From assembly GCA_003164295.1 (NCBI GenBank), contig PLTA01000026.1, forward strand, positions 1 to 64,000: 64,000 bases of DNA. Direction: 5' to 3'. The position numbers and the translations under genes were made by a program. The DNA is from Candidatus Bathyarchaeota archaeon (GTDB lineage Archaea > Thermoproteota > Bathyarchaeia > Bathyarchaeales > Bathycorpusculaceae). Each line of letters opens with the position of its first letter. Within the stretch, counting starts at the first letter, position 1. The notes under the pieces were generated by a model. That model was given only the letters and a program-made list of their open reading frames with translations, ran no database searches and was not told where the DNA came from. Shown here in pieces: positions 63,301-64,000 of the stretch.

Positions 63301-64000
63301 GAAGGTTCTCCAAGGGGAAGGCTTCGACGTTAAAGTTGTAAACGCCAAAGAAGAGAAAATAAAAGACATCTTTCCATATGACCTTATTGTTGTTGGCAGC
63401 GGCATACAAATGTGCAAATGGACAGGTGAATCAGAAGATTTTTGAAACGGTTTCAAACTCAGCTCGGACAAAAAAAGTCAAAATTTTTGCCACGACAATG
63501 AAAACGGTGTCTGAGCGAGAAGTAAAAACTGAAGATGTTGCGAAGACCCGCAAGATAGCTTTAGACGACAAAGTAGAAAAATATGGTTTGCATCCCATAG
63601 CAATCGGGTTTTTCGGAGGCATTTTAGATTTTAATAAGATGAACTTTGTTATCCGCAGAACCTTTGGTTTTATCAAGCCACAATTGGAGAAAGACGGATT
63701 TAAACAGACAGAGCCCGGAGTTTATGAATTGCGTGACTGGAAAGAAATTCGTGGATGGGCTTAAGACCTCGCAACTAAAACGTGGCAATAAAACTTTTTT
63801 TCTTAGATATTAAGCGTTAGCCTAATGGGGACTTTTATAAGTTATCAACAAGGATAGCTGAACATTTTGGGAATTAACAAGCCTTGAAGAAAAATTACTT
63901 TTCCAAAACGTGTTCATCGATCAAGCTTTTTCCAACGTTTCCAAGCTTTAGCAAACCTGGTTCCGAGTTTCCAATAGCTTCTGTCATTCATTACGAACAG

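Overview
The window is archaeal. Signs of this are a long-form hisG his operon, the AMP phosphorylase / ribose-1,5-bisphosphate isomerase / form III RuBisCO set, CTP-dependent riboflavin kinase, archaeal-type inositol-phosphate synthase, a PAC2 protein, tRNA genes with encoded CCA, an initiator tRNA with A1:U72, GGTG-type ribosome binding sites, many TTG and GTG starts, and zinc-ribbon membrane proteins. Protein style (NfnAB, MvhD, PQQ-like surface proteins, PAS kinases) fits an anaerobic Bathyarchaeia-like lineage. That placement is inference; no rRNA is present to confirm it.

Layout. 1-77: partial tRNA-Leu. 879-5982: tRNA-Thr followed by a ~5 kb integrated element bounded by a perfect 50-bp direct repeat of the tRNA 3' half. 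It carries a split SSV-type integrase, a ribbon-helix-helix regulator, tiny proteins, a kinase remnant and internal repeats. 6-15 kb: surface and membrane proteins plus a mannosylation cluster (GT-C enzyme, PMT-type mannosyltransferase, GT2 enzyme). 15-19 kb: the complete AMP-to-3-phosphoglycerate route. 19-22.4 kb: membrane, NERD and MFS proteins. 22.4-29.3 kb: a redox block with NfnB, NfnA, a duplicated ferredoxin-MvhD fusion, a thioredoxin-reductase-like protein and a rubredoxin-ThDP enzyme fusion. 29.4-29.7 kb: a cluster of RNA-like hairpins. 30-32 kb: a broken flavodoxin gene, initiator tRNA-Met and a PAC2 protein. 32.5-39 kb: hisGDCBHAFI. 39-45 kb: an accessory zone with MNT/HEPN, orphan antitoxin, Cas4-like nuclease and several frameshifted genes. 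45.6-49.2 kb: CofE-like, AlaE-like, ADP-forming acyl-CoA synthetase alpha and ribK. 49.3-52.6 kb: a DUF4062-NACHT STAND gene broken by four frameshifts. 52.9-57.5 kb: inositol phosphate synthase and surface proteins. 57.7-62.5 kb: a PAS/receiver histidine kinase, then gcvH with a CoA-disulfide-reductase-like enzyme. 62.6-63.8 kb: a decayed DUF4258/YgiT-AbrB toxin-antitoxin pair and a frameshifted flavodoxin. The window ends inside a minus-strand gene.

The core genes suggest an anaerobe that salvages nucleotides through RuBisCO III, makes its own histidine, and moves electrons among NAD(P)H, ferredoxin and thiol/disulfide carriers. The accessory genes are mostly defence, toxin-antitoxin or integration modules, and almost all frameshifts in the window fall in them. 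The best candidates for something undescribed are the rubredoxin-ThDP fusion between hairpin repeats, the tandem hairpins with a conserved GGTGGTAGCAC apical stem, and the Fd-MvhD-Fd-MvhD/NfnAB unit.
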